39,393 bases of DNA, taken from positions 6,038,642 to 6,078,034 of the forward strand of contig NZ_JXDL01000001.1 of NCBI RefSeq assembly GCF_001590795.1, read 5' to 3'. The translations under genes and the position numbers were made by a program. Within the stretch, counting starts at the first letter, position 1; every line of letters begins with the position of its first letter. This document shows, piece after piece, positions 8,508-17,849 of this stretch. The DNA comes from Bradyrhizobium sp. AT1. Its GTDB lineage: Bacteria > Pseudomonadota > Alphaproteobacteria > Rhizobiales > Xanthobacteraceae. Below the pieces are notes generated by a model. The model was not told where the DNA came from. It did no database searches and saw only the letters and a program-made list of their open reading frames with translations.

Positions 8508-8813
8508 ATGATCCCCGGCGAACTCTTCATCCAGGACGGCGAGATCGAGCTCAATGCCGGTCGCAAGACGGTGACACTGACGGTGGCCAATACCGGTGAC
8601 CGCCCGATCCAGGTCGGCTCGCACTACCATTTCTTCGAGACCAACCCGGCGCTGAAATTCGACCGCAAGAAGTCCCGCGGCATGCGCCTCGACATCGCCG
8701 CCGGCACCGCGGTGCGTTTCGAACCTGGCCAGACCCGCGATGTGCAGCTGGTGGCGATGGCGGGCAAGAAGACGATCTACGGTTTCCGCGGCGACGTGAT
8801 GGGGAAGCTGTGA
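8508..8813 (+). CDS. ureB: Urease beta subunit
   Basis: Second structural urease subunit, 101 residues. It starts MIPGELFIQDGEIELNAGR and carries NTGDRPIQVGSHYHFFETNP near residue 30 and FEPGQTRDVQLV near 73, all family hallmarks. It starts 11 bases after ureA, with an AGGAG ribosome site in the gap. It is followed not by ureC directly but by an inserted HD-domain gene. Confidence 0.97.
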   Translation: MIPGELFIQDGEIELNAGRKTVTLTVANTGDRPIQVGSHYHFFETNPALKFDRKKSRGMRLDIAAGTAVRFEPGQTRDVQLVAMAGKKTIYGFRGDVMGKL

Positions 8814-8821
8814 GCGTCGCA

Positions 8822-8846
8822 GGAACGAGCGCGGCACGGCACGGTT
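8822..8846 (+). promoter_or_regulatory. Near-consensus EcfG promoter before the HD gene
   Basis: GGAAC at 8822-8826 is followed by exactly 16 bases and GGTT at 8843-8846. That differs from the EcfG (general stress sigma) consensus GGAAC-N16-CGTT by one base in the -10 box. Predicted transcription from about 8853 would begin just before the GGAGG ribosome site of the HD gene, giving it a stress-responsive promoter inside the urease operon. Confidence 0.45.
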
Positions 8847-8870
8847 GAGGCGAGAATGGAGGTCCTTGCC

Positions 8871-9410
8871 ATGCTCTCCCCCATCCGTCTCATATCTGAA
8901 GCTGCCGAGCTCGCCGCGCAGCGCCACAACGGCATGGCGCGCAAGGGGCGCGGCAGCGAGCCCTATATCAATCATCTCGCCGAGGTTGCGAACCTCCTTG
9001 CGACCGCGACCGACGGCGCCGATGCCGAGCTGGTCGCGGCCGGCTGGCTGCACGATACGATCGAGGACACCGACACCACGCGCGAGGAGCTTGCGCAGAC
9101 TTTCTCAGAGCGAGTCGCCGCCCTGGTCGTTGAGTGCACGGACGACATGAACCTGCCGAAGGCTGAGCGGCGGCGGAAGCAGATCGAGGACGCTCTGCAC
9201 AAATCGCCCGGCGCGAAGCTGATCAAGATCGCCGACAAGATCAGCAATATAGGGGCACGCCTTCATACGGATCCGACCACCGAGGAGCTTGACGACCTCG
9301 CCGACTACAGTGGATGGGCCACGCAAGTCGTTGCGGGCTGCCGCGGCGGTAATGCGTGGCTCGACGAGAAATTCGATAATGCCGTGAAAGCAGCGAAGGC
9401 CTTGCTGTGA
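8871..9410 (+). CDS. MESH1-like HD-domain (ppGpp) phosphohydrolase
   Basis: Member of the RelA/SpoT hydrolase-domain group without a synthetase domain, best matched to MESH1 / small alarmone hydrolases that remove the 3'-pyrophosphate of (p)ppGpp. From ATG 8871 (preceded by GGAGG) the protein has 179 residues. The HD site is complete: H35 (in YINHLAEV), H61-D62 and E65-D66 (HDTIEDT), D122 (KIADKISN). From memory, human MESH1 uses the same residue numbers and length. The early RKGRGSEPYINH and late DDLADYSGWATQVVAG also fit the family. It lies between ureB and ureC, 57 bases after one and 34 before the other. An in-frame ATG at 8856 is possible but would overlap the ribosome site. Activity on ppGpp or NADPH is inferred. 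Confidence 0.88.
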   Translation: MLSPIRLISEAAELAAQRHNGMARKGRGSEPYINHLAEVANLLATATDGADAELVAAGWLHDTIEDTDTTREELAQTFSERVAALVVECTDDMNLPKAERRRKQIEDALHKSPGAKLIKIADKISNIGARLHTDPTTEELDDLADYSGWATQVVAGCRGGNAWLDEKFDNAVKAAKALL

Positions 9411-9444
9411 TCCACCAAACGTTCAACCGCAAACGGGGCTTGTG

Positions 9445-11160
<1,716 letters not shown>

Positions 11161-11178
11161 AATAGCGCCTCAACGCAT

Positions 11179-11208
11179 GTCCCCGGCATGTGTCCGGGGA
11201 CGGCTTTT
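11179..11208 (+). terminator. GC-rich hairpin downstream of ureC
   Basis: GTCCCCGG (11179-11186) pairs with CCGGGGAC (11194-11201) around a 7-base loop, followed by GGCTTTTCC. It resembles a weak intrinsic terminator or a short relic of the genus-typical GTCCCCG palindromes. Transcription of ureEFG must pass it or restart after it. Confidence 0.45.
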
Positions 11209-11287
11209 CCGGTTTTGCGTTCGATCCAGCCTGGTCTAATGTCGCGCCCGGTATCTGAAGCCAGAAGAAAAGCCGGGAGGATTTCTC

Positions 11288-11587
11288 GTGATCTATGTCG
11301 TTGCCACCTTGACCATCAAGCCCGAAACGCGCGCCGAATTCATTGCAGCTGCCACCGCCTGCATCAAGGAGACCCGGAAAGAACCCGGCAATATCGCCTA
11401 CGATCTGCATGAGAGCGTCACCGACCCTGCCAAGATGGTGTTCGTCGAGCAGTGGGAAAATGCCGAGGCGCTGGTGCCGCATCGTGGCATGGAGCATATG
11501 AAGACGTTCGGCCGCGTCGCGGTGAAGTGCTTTACGGCGCCGCCGAAGATCGAGGTGATCACGCCCGAGAAGGTCGAGACACGGTAA
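11288..11587 (+). CDS. ABM-family (YgiN-like) monooxygenase, small
   Basis: A 99-residue protein of the antibiotic biosynthesis monooxygenase (ABM) dimeric alpha/beta-barrel family. It starts MIYVVATLTIKPETRAEF and has the typical EPGNIAYDLHESVTDP and MVFVEQWENAEALVPH stretches. GTG 11288 is supported by a GGGAGG ribosome site seven bases upstream. Family members range from quinol monooxygenases to heme- or stress-linked proteins, so the substrate is unknown. It is co-directional with ureC and ureE. No direct link to urea metabolism is evident, although the position implies co-expression. Confidence 0.85.
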   Translation: MIYVVATLTIKPETRAEFIAAATACIKETRKEPGNIAYDLHESVTDPAKMVFVEQWENAEALVPHRGMEHMKTFGRVAVKCFTAPPKIEVITPEKVETR

Positions 11588-11599
11588 CAGGGTAGACAT

Positions 11600-12235
11600 A
11601 TGATGCGGGCGACGCAGGTTAAGGGACAGCACCGCTTCACGGAAGCGCCGGCGGACACGGTCGTGCTCGATTTCGACGATCGGCACCGGCGCCGCATGGC
11701 GATGACCGGCACGCGGGGGCTCGAATTCCTGCTCGACCTCGAGCACGCCACAGCGCTGCGCGGCGGCGATGCGCTGGTGCTGGAGGACGGACGGCTGGTC
11801 GAAGTGGTCGCGGCCGCCGAGCCGCTGCTCGAAATCCGCGGCCGCGATCCGCACCATCTCGTCCGCGTCGGCTGGCATCTCGGCAACCGCCATCTGCCGA
11901 CCCAGATCATGGCGAAAGCCTTGCGCATCCGCCGTGATCACGTCATCGAGGCCATGGTGAAGGGCCTCGGCGCACGCGTGATCGAGATCGAGGCGCCGTT
12001 CGATCCCGAAGGCGGCGCCTATGCCGATGCCGGCCATGCGCATGGTCACGACGACCACGCCCATCACGATCATGGTCAGCATCACGATCACGGCCATCAT
12101 GATCACCATGATCACCATGATCATCACGGCCATGCCGCGCATGACCATGGTCACGATCACGACCATCACCACGACGAGCATTGCGACCATCCCGACCATC
12201 ACCACGGCCACACGCATGCTCATGACCACAAATGA
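11600..12235 (+). CDS. ureE: Urease nickel metallochaperone UreE, His-rich tail
   Basis: Dimeric nickel-binding chaperone that supplies Ni(II) to the UreDFG complex. 211 residues: a core of about 145 residues with the peptide-binding and metal-binding halves (RHRRRMAMTGTRGLEFLLDL near 31, VGWHLGNRHLPTQI near 93), then a tail in which 35 of the last 66 residues are His, mostly with Asp. Such tails in rhizobial and Klebsiella UreE store several nickel ions. ATG codons at 11600 and 11603 are both possible. The last 14 bases overlap the start of ureF. Confidence 0.95.
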   Translation: MMRATQVKGQHRFTEAPADTVVLDFDDRHRRRMAMTGTRGLEFLLDLEHATALRGGDALVLEDGRLVEVVAAAEPLLEIRGRDPHHLVRVGWHLGNRHLPTQIMAKALRIRRDHVIEAMVKGLGARVIEIEAPFDPEGGAYADAGHAHGHDDHAHHDHGQHHDHGHHDHHDHHDHHGHAAHDHGHDHDHHHDEHCDHPDHHHGHTHAHDHK

Positions 12236-12944
12236 GCCGGTGCGCGCCGGTGACCTCGCCGAGCGCGAGGCAGCGGCGCTGTACCGGTTGATGACCTGGT
12301 TGTCGCCGGCATTCCCCGTCGGCGGTTTCTCCTACTCGAGCGGCATCGAATGGGCAGTCGAGGCCGGCGACATCGTCGACACGGCGACGCTGGCGGACTG
12401 GCTCGACGCGATGCTGGGTGACGGCTCCGGTTTCTGCGATGCGACGTTGCTGGTCCATGCCTATCGCGCCACTGAGGCGGGCGAGGAAACGTCTTTGAAC
12501 GATATCGCCGAGCTCGCTGCGGCCTTCGTGCCGTCGCGAGAACGGCAGCTGGAGACCAGCTCGCAGGGCCGCGCCTTCATCCACATCGCCCGCGCCGCCT
12601 GGGACGCCGACGGGCTGGATGCCACGATTGCTGCATGCCGCACGCCACTGGTCTATCCGCTGGCAGTCGGTGTCGTCGCAGCTCTGCATGGCGTTCCGCT
12701 GGCGCCGACGCTGCACGCCTTCCTGCATGCGCTGGTCTCGAACTGGATCTCTGCGGCCAGCCGTCTCGTTCCGCTGGGCCAGACCGACAGCCAGCGCGTC
12801 CTGGTGAGGCTGGAAGCCGCCGTGGCCGCGACCGCCAATCGTGCGCTGAACGCGACATTGGACGATCTCGGCAGCGCGACCTTCCGCGCCGATCTCGCCA
12901 GCCTGCGGCACGAGACGCAATATACGCGGCTGTTCCGGTCGTGA
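12222..12944 (+). CDS. ureF: Urease accessory protein UreF
   Basis: GTPase-regulating accessory protein of the UreDFG assembly complex, 240 residues from ATG 12222 (MTTNEPVRAGDLAE). The core LMTWLSPAFPVGGFSYSSGIE and the C-terminal RADLASLRHETQYTRLFRS are typical. The frame stays open upstream to 12021, but that extension is only Thr/Ile/Met-rich sequence read out of frame through the ureE His codons and is not protein. The start therefore overlaps the ureE end by 14 bases, suggesting coupling. Confidence 0.95.
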   Translation: MTTNEPVRAGDLAEREAAALYRLMTWLSPAFPVGGFSYSSGIEWAVEAGDIVDTATLADWLDAMLGDGSGFCDATLLVHAYRATEAGEETSLNDIAELAAAFVPSRERQLETSSQGRAFIHIARAAWDADGLDATIAACRTPLVYPLAVGVVAALHGVPLAPTLHAFLHALVSNWISAASRLVPLGQTDSQRVLVRLEAAVAATANRALNATLDDLGSATFRADLASLRHETQYTRLFRS

Positions 12945-12985
12945 CAGCGAGGCAGCCTTCAACCCATCGAGAGCGAGCGGATTCC

Positions 12986-13609
12986 ATGTCGAAATCTCAC
13001 GGCCCCTTGCGTGTCGGCGTCGGCGGTCCGGTCGGATCGGGCAAGACCGCGCTGATGGATCTGCTCTGCAAGACCATGCGCGAACGCTATGACATCGCCG
13101 CCATCACCAACGACATCTACACCAAATGGGATGCCGAGTTCCTGGTGCGCTCGGGCTCGCTGACGCCGGACCGCATTGCCGGCGTCGAGACCGGCGGCTG
13201 CCCGCACACCGCGATCCGCGAGGATGCCTCGATGAATCTCGCCGCGGTCGCGGACATGCGCGCCAAGTTTCCCGGGCTCGATCTCGTGCTGATCGAGTCC
13301 GGCGGCGACAATCTCGCTGCCACTTTTTCCCCGGAGCTGGCCGACCTGACCATTTACGTCATCGACGTGGCGGCCGGCGACAAGATCCCGTCCAAGGGCG
13401 GCCCCGGCATCACCCGGTCCGACCTTCTGGTCATTAACAAGATCGACCTTGCGCCCCATGTCGGCGCCTCCCTGGAGAAGATGGACATTGATGCCAGGCG
13501 CATGCGCGGCGAGCGTCCTTTCGTCATGACCAATCTGAAGAAGAGCGAGGGGCTGGACCGCATCGTCGGCTTCATCGAGGCCAAAGGCGGCCTGAAACGG
13601 GCGGGCTGA
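12986..13609 (+). CDS. ureG: Urease accessory GTPase UreG
   Basis: SIMIBI-class GTPase that couples GTP hydrolysis to nickel insertion into urease. ATG 12986 gives 207 residues, the standard length, beginning MSKSHGPLRVGVGGPVGSGK. P-loop GPVGSGKT is at 14-21, the nickel-binding Cys-Pro-His at C72-H74 (TGGCPHTAIRED), ESGGDNLAATFSPEL near 111, and the NKID base-recognition motif near 150. An upstream in-frame extension back to 12635 overlaps ureF in another frame and is not used. Last gene of the urease block. Confidence 0.96.
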   Translation: MSKSHGPLRVGVGGPVGSGKTALMDLLCKTMRERYDIAAITNDIYTKWDAEFLVRSGSLTPDRIAGVETGGCPHTAIREDASMNLAAVADMRAKFPGLDLVLIESGGDNLAATFSPELADLTIYVIDVAAGDKIPSKGGPGITRSDLLVINKIDLAPHVGASLEKMDIDARRMRGERPFVMTNLKKSEGLDRIVGFIEAKGGLKRAG

Positions 13610-13870
13610 CGGCGCGACGACTTGGCGCACGCTTTTTTCGCCGTTAACCTGGGGCTGGGCCCGCGAGGGCGGAACAAATTTCGGACACGGCGATTGATTA
13701 CCTCCGGCGCCCGGGCCATCTACCCCGGCCAGACCATCGGCCGGACGGATTAAGCTTCTCAGGCGACCTACGTTGCGTACCGATGTCTCCTCCTCCATTA
13801 TCTCTGCCACCGGGGTTCACCCTGTTTCGGCACTTGGCCGTTCGAGCGGCGTTCATATGCTCCTTGTTTA
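13610..13870. other. Intergenic region between ureG and the HWE protein
   Basis: A 261-base gap without a credible gene. A six-T run at 13632-13637 after a short GC-rich segment could serve as a weak terminator for ureG, but I cannot form a good stem. GGAAC at 13671 has no matching -10 box at 16-17 bases. I see no clear promoter for the downstream gene. Confidence 0.4.
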
Positions 13871-15565
13871 TTGCCGACCTCCCGCTTTCGCCTGAGTAGT
13901 CGCGTGGTCCGGCTGGGTTTCATCATCGGTTTCATTGCTCTGCTCGGAGCCTTGCTCTCCGGGCTTGCGGCCTATCGCGTCCACGACCAGGAGCTGGCGC
14001 TGGACCGGATCGCGCTCGCGCGTGCGATCGACGTTCACGCCAGCCTGGTCCAGGATCGGCTCACCGAGCGCGAACTGCTCGCGCGCGTCGCTTCAGGCCT
14101 GTTCCGCACGCCATCCGTGATCAAGCCGAACATGCTGGAGCCGCTGCGTTCGGCCATCTACGCCTTCAAGACGGATTTCGTGGTGGCCGGCTGGATCGCC
14201 CGGCTGAAGCCGAACGAGCTCACGGCGGCGCAGGCGGCCATTGGCGGCGCCGGCTTCCCGAATCCCAAGATCCGCACCTATGACGACAAGCCGATCAATC
14301 CGGCCGAGATCACCCAGCCGATCGACGTGCTGCTCGATCTCGAGCCGCGCAGCGACGAGACCAAGGCTCTGCCGGGCCGGAGCTACGATCAGGACCCGGT
14401 TCGCAGCGCGATGTTGACGCGCGCCCGGATCGAGAAGAGGTCGGTGGCTTCGGACCCGGTTCCGCTGTTGCGCGCAAACGGGCCGATCGGCGTCATTGTG
14501 GCAGCGCCCGTCGTTCCCGAGGGGGCAACCGAGCCGGCCGGGTTCGTCACGTTCTCCTATGAGCTGGCGTCGCTGATGTTGACCAATGACGACATGTCGT
14601 TGTTCTCGGTCGCGCTCAGGGATCCGCGCAAGGAAGGCGGCGAGCTGATCGCCAACGACCAGGGCGTGGTCTCGACGCGCAGTGTGGCGGCGGACGGACC
14701 GGTGCCGTCGGCGACGCGCACGGTGAGCTTCGGTGGCCGCGATTGGCAACTCGGTTATTACGCGAAGACCAACTCGGTGCGTCGTGCCGAGCAGACTGCG
14801 ATTATCGTGGCGGCGATTGGCTTTGCGATCACTGCGATGGTGTGCGGTCTGTTTGGCTATGTCGCCTACAACAATCTGCGACTCAGCCGGGAAATCCAGG
14901 TCAGGATCGGCTTCGAGCGCCGGCTGACCGCCGTGATCGACGAGCTCAACCACCGGGTCAAGAACATCCTTGCGGTCATCCAGTCGATCGTGACACGTAC
15001 TCTGCGTCATGGTGCGGACATCGACGTGGCCCGCGAGCTTCTGATCGGCCGCATCCACGCCATGTCGAATGTGGTCTCGCTACTCAGCGAGAGCCAATGG
15101 CAGGGCGTCAAGCTGAAGGGCCTGTTCGAGGCACGCGCCATCCCGCATGCCGACCGCATCGCCGTGACCGGTCCCGACATCGCCGTCAGCGCGCGCGCGG
15201 CGCAGAGCCTCTCGCTGCTATTCTTCGAGCTGGCCTCGCATTCCGACGAGGGCCTGTCGCTGGTCGGCAAGCATCCGCACATCACCGCCAGCTGGACGGT
15301 GACGGGCGAGGGGAACGACGAAATCTTCCATTTCCGCTGGGAGGAGCTCAACACCAGCGAGGCGACGCGCCGGCCCGATTCCGATTTCGGCCTGATCCTG
15401 CTCGACCGTGTGGCGCCCGAGGCGCTCGGCGGCACCGCCAAGCGCTATTTCACCGACGTCTCCTACGTCTATGAGCTCACCGCGCCAATGGAGACGGTGG
15501 TCGACATGACCGAGCGCGATCGCACGGACAAGATCTCGGCTCCGGTGCGGCCTGCGCGCAGCTAA
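13871..15565 (+). CDS. CHASE-domain HWE-type sensor protein, degenerate ATP site
   Basis: Membrane sensor of the HWE histidine-kinase family, 564 residues. TM1 is about 16-37, and a periplasmic CHASE domain runs about 40-300 (VAGWIARLKPNEL near 112; GRSYDQDPVRSAMLTRARIEK near 174). TM2 is about 311-334. The dimerisation helix carries the phosphoacceptor His in DELNHRVKNILAVIQSI. The catalytic part diverges: the usual HELATNAxKYGAL N-box reads FELASHSDEGLSL, losing the Mg-binding Asn, and the WxExGGP region reads RWEELNTSE. It may be a pseudokinase or a phosphotransfer partner. TTG 13871 is the first start available after an in-frame stop at 13751; GTG 13904 is an alternative. Confidence 0.8.
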   Translation: MPTSRFRLSSRVVRLGFIIGFIALLGALLSGLAAYRVHDQELALDRIALARAIDVHASLVQDRLTERELLARVASGLFRTPSVIKPNMLEPLRSAIYAFKTDFVVAGWIARLKPNELTAAQAAIGGAGFPNPKIRTYDDKPINPAEITQPIDVLLDLEPRSDETKALPGRSYDQDPVRSAMLTRARIEKRSVASDPVPLLRANGPIGVIVAAPVVPEGATEPAGFVTFSYELASLMLTNDDMSLFSVALRDPRKEGGELIANDQGVVSTRSVAADGPVPSATRTVSFGGRDWQLGYYAKTNSVRRAEQTAIIVAAIGFAITAMVCGLFGYVAYNNLRLSREIQVRIGFERRLTAVIDELNHRVKNILAVIQSIVTRTLRHGADIDVARELLIGRIHAMSNVVSLLSESQWQGVKLKGLFEARAIPHADRIAVTGPDIAVSARAAQSLSLLFFELASHSDEGLSLVGKHPHITASWTVTGEGNDEIFHFRWEELNTSEATRRPDSDFGLILLDRVAPEALGGTAKRYFTDVSYVYELTAPMETVVDMTERDRTDKISAPVRPARS

Positions 15566-16176
15566 CCCTTGGGGCGTAGCACGAGATCGACGAGGTTGCG
15601 CGCGTAAGCCGGTGTAATCGGCGCGATTCCGAAGACGTAGCGATAGAACAGGCCGCCGTAGATCGCGTCGTAGAGATCCTCTGCCGGCCCTTCGGCCAGG
15701 ATGCTGCCGTCGTTCTGGCCTGCCGCGATCATCTCCACCAGCGCGTCGCGACGGAATTGCAGATAGCGGGCGTAGAACAGCTCGGCCGAGCCCGTCTTGG
15801 AAATGCATTCGGAGATGACGGCGAGTTGGACCTTGCCGAACTCGCCCTGGAGCGCCTCGGCATAGGCCGCGGCATGGCGGCGCGCGCGCGCCGCTGGGCT
15901 GCCGGAGCTCACCGGAGGCAGCGGCAGCATCTGCGCAGCATGCTGGAGAAACGCGTCGATCAAGAGCGCCTCGCGCGACGGCCACCATTTGTAGATCGTC
16001 ATCTTGGAGACGCCGGAGTGGCGGGCGACCGCATCGATGGTGGTGGCGGCAAGGCCGGTGGACGCCATCAGCGCATAAGCGCTGTCGAGAATGGCGTTGC
16101 TGGTCTCGATCGATCGTGGCCGGCCGCGCCGAGGAGCGCCATCGGCCCCGTTCCCCCCGCCATTCGCCGTCACCAC
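15562..16176 (-). CDS. TetR/AcrR family transcriptional regulator
   Basis: A 204-residue DNA-binding repressor. A Gly/Ala-rich N-terminal leader is followed by RRGRPRSIETSNAILDSAYALM and the helix-turn-helix TTIDAVARHSGVSKMTIYKWW (about residues 45-65). The C-terminal all-helical ligand domain is of the AcrR type (AEDLYDAIYGGLFYRYVFG near 165). GTG 16176 is chosen because GGGGAGA lies six bases upstream. It converges with the HWE gene, the stops overlapping by four bases. The opgC-like gene lies upstream on the same strand, 73 bases away, and could be a target or only a neighbour. The ligand is unknown. Confidence 0.9.
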   Translation of the reverse strand: MVTANGGGNGADGAPRRGRPRSIETSNAILDSAYALMASTGLAATTIDAVARHSGVSKMTIYKWWPSREALLIDAFLQHAAQMLPLPPVSSGSPAARARRHAAAYAEALQGEFGKVQLAVISECISKTGSAELFYARYLQFRRDALVEMIAAGQNDGSILAEGPAEDLYDAIYGGLFYRYVFGIAPITPAYARNLVDLVLRPKG

Positions 16177-16249
16177 GTCCGGTCTCCCCGCGCAACCCGT
16201 TCCTACCGGGATAGCGCAGCCGCGGCGGCCAACCTAGCGGAATCGCGCT

Positions 16250-17392
16250 TCAGGCCTGCTGCCGCATGGCCGCGGGCAAATCCTGCCATTTCGACCAGGC
16301 GACGTAGTAGGCCACCGCGGTCATCGCGGCGAATCCGGCGAGGCTCACCACGATCTGCATCGCCACCAGATTGGCACTGGTGATCAGGATGAGATGGCCG
16401 GCGAAGGACAGGAAGACGCCGACGCAGAACACGGCGAGCCATTCCTCGCCGCATCTGATGACCGCCTGGAGCGGCTTCAGCCGCAGTCCGGGGTGATCGG
16501 CCGGAATGAGATGAGTCGCGAGGAAGGCGAGGGCGAGGAAGTGAACCACACGATAGGGTGCAAGGTTTTCCTTGTCCGTCGGCGCGATGCTGTCGAGGAG
16601 AAGGTCTGGCAAGTAAGCGGACAATTCCGGCGAACGGCGCAGCAGGGTGACGGCCATCGCGAATACGAGATAGCTCCCCGCGAGTATCCGCAGCCAGGGC
16701 ATGTCGCGCAGCGTGCGACCAGGCGCGCCTGTCACGGCGAACCAGCCCCCGAGCACCATCAGCATCTGCCAGCACAGCGGATTGAAGGTCCATTCCTGGT
16801 CCGGATAGACCCGGAAATTCCAGTCGAACCAGCGTGCGGCAAGGTACAGCGCGATCGATGCCGCCAAGGTCAGGTTCGGCCGCCGCAACAGGCCCCACAA
16901 TGCGAACGGAAAAAAGGCCATCAGCGGGATCATCAATTGCAGGAGATCGAGATTGAGCGGCTCCTCCTGCAGCACGAGGCCGCGAACCAGGATGCGCAGC
17001 GGGTGCTCGAGAATCCCTGAGATGTTGTATTCGTGGATGATTTCCGGCGCCATCGATTGCGAGGCGACGTAGGCGATCGTGTCGATATAGATCACGAACA
17101 GCACGACATAGGCGGCGTAGAGCCGCCAGACGCGACGGAAGATGCGTGTCGCGGCGACGAGATATCCGCGCTCCAGCGCGATCCGGCCGTGGATGATTGC
17201 GACGCCATAACCCACCACGAACACGAACAGGTCGGCGGCGCCGCTGAAGCCGAAATTGCGCAGCGTCAGCAAATTGACGACGTTGTTCGGGATGTGGTCG
17301 ACAAAGACCGACCAATTGGCGATGCCGAGCGTCAAATACAGCCGGGCGTCATGATGAAATGCCGAAAGATTTGCCTGGACGGATGGTTTCAT
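16250..17392 (-). CDS. OpgC-like membrane acyltransferase
   Basis: Polytopic inner-membrane protein of the OpgC family (acyltransferase 3 clan), 380 residues with about ten hydrophobic segments. In the founding members OpgC adds succinyl groups to periplasmic glucans during osmoadaptation. Recognisable stretches are LTLGIANWSVFVDHIPNN near residue 20 (the family's catalytic-region DHIPNN) and FGFSGAADLFVFVVGYG near 47. No glucan synthesis genes (opgG, opgH or ndv) are in the window, so the substrate is inferred from family only. The upstream region 17393-17560 is AT-rich and should hold its promoter. Confidence 0.85.
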   Translation of the reverse strand: MKPSVQANLSAFHHDARLYLTLGIANWSVFVDHIPNNVVNLLTLRNFGFSGAADLFVFVVGYGVAIIHGRIALERGYLVAATRIFRRVWRLYAAYVVLFVIYIDTIAYVASQSMAPEIIHEYNISGILEHPLRILVRGLVLQEEPLNLDLLQLMIPLMAFFPFALWGLLRRPNLTLAASIALYLAARWFDWNFRVYPDQEWTFNPLCWQMLMVLGGWFAVTGAPGRTLRDMPWLRILAGSYLVFAMAVTLLRRSPELSAYLPDLLLDSIAPTDKENLAPYRVVHFLALAFLATHLIPADHPGLRLKPLQAVIRCGEEWLAVFCVGVFLSFAGHLILITSANLVAMQIVVSLAGFAAMTAVAYYVAWSKWQDLPAAMRQQA

Positions 17393-17793
17393 TGAGTAAA
17401 ATAGCTTTGAGAATCAGGATGATGCTTTTAGCGGCAACCTCCTGCCTATCCGAGTAGCTTTTGCGTGAGCAGGGCGAATTGTCCCGGCAGATGTAAAATT
17501 GCGCAGGAAAACCCGGCGCATTCGCGGGTTCGCGTTTAATTGCCCGAAACGCAATTTTTGCGAAGGCGACCATCCGCCTGCGCTCGGGGCCGACTGCTGA
17601 TCTGCATCACCGCCTGTCGCCGATCGTTCGCCGGGTCTGATCTGGAGCTGGCCGATCTCGATCGCAGCCCAGAGCGTGTTCGGCCTGTTGGCCGCCTTGA
17701 TCGGTCGGACCGGAATATCGCTGCCGCTGTCGTGGATCGCGTTGACCATGCCGCTCGCGGTGGCCGCAATCTGTATCTTTCGATGGGTTGAAA
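17393..17793. other. Gap between opgC-like and YqjE-like genes
   Basis: About 400 bases without a confident gene. The part next to opgC (17393-17560) is AT-rich and probably regulatory, with a small CGCAA-TTT-TTGCG dyad near 17550. The part from 17637 holds a plus-strand frame coding a hydrophobic peptide without a standard start, listed separately as a possible gene remnant. Confidence 0.5.
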
Positions 17794-17849
17794 TTACTCG
17801 GCCGGTTCGGCCGATGCATCGTCCGACATACCGGCGCGACTCGCCATGA
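17637..17849 (+). pseudogene. Possible remnant of a small membrane protein gene
   Basis: From 17637 this frame reads LIWSWPISIAAQSVFGLLAA and continues through two hydrophobic segments (about 12-20 residues each) to FRWVE, then a basic tail, stopping at 17847-17849. Codon third positions are GC-rich as in real genes here. There is no ATG, GTG or TTG before the hydrophobic part, and an in-frame stop lies at 17598. A one-base shift at about 17636 would join it to an upstream open frame from 17540. It overlaps the 3' end of the YqjE-like gene on the other strand. It may be a decayed gene, a CTG-started small protein or chance. Confidence 0.22.

Noticed and set aside
13671..13695. GGAAC upstream of the HWE protein as an EcfG promoter
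   Set aside because: At 16 and 17 bases the -10 positions read GATT and ATTG, and the distance to the start is about 175 bases, so the match is too weak.
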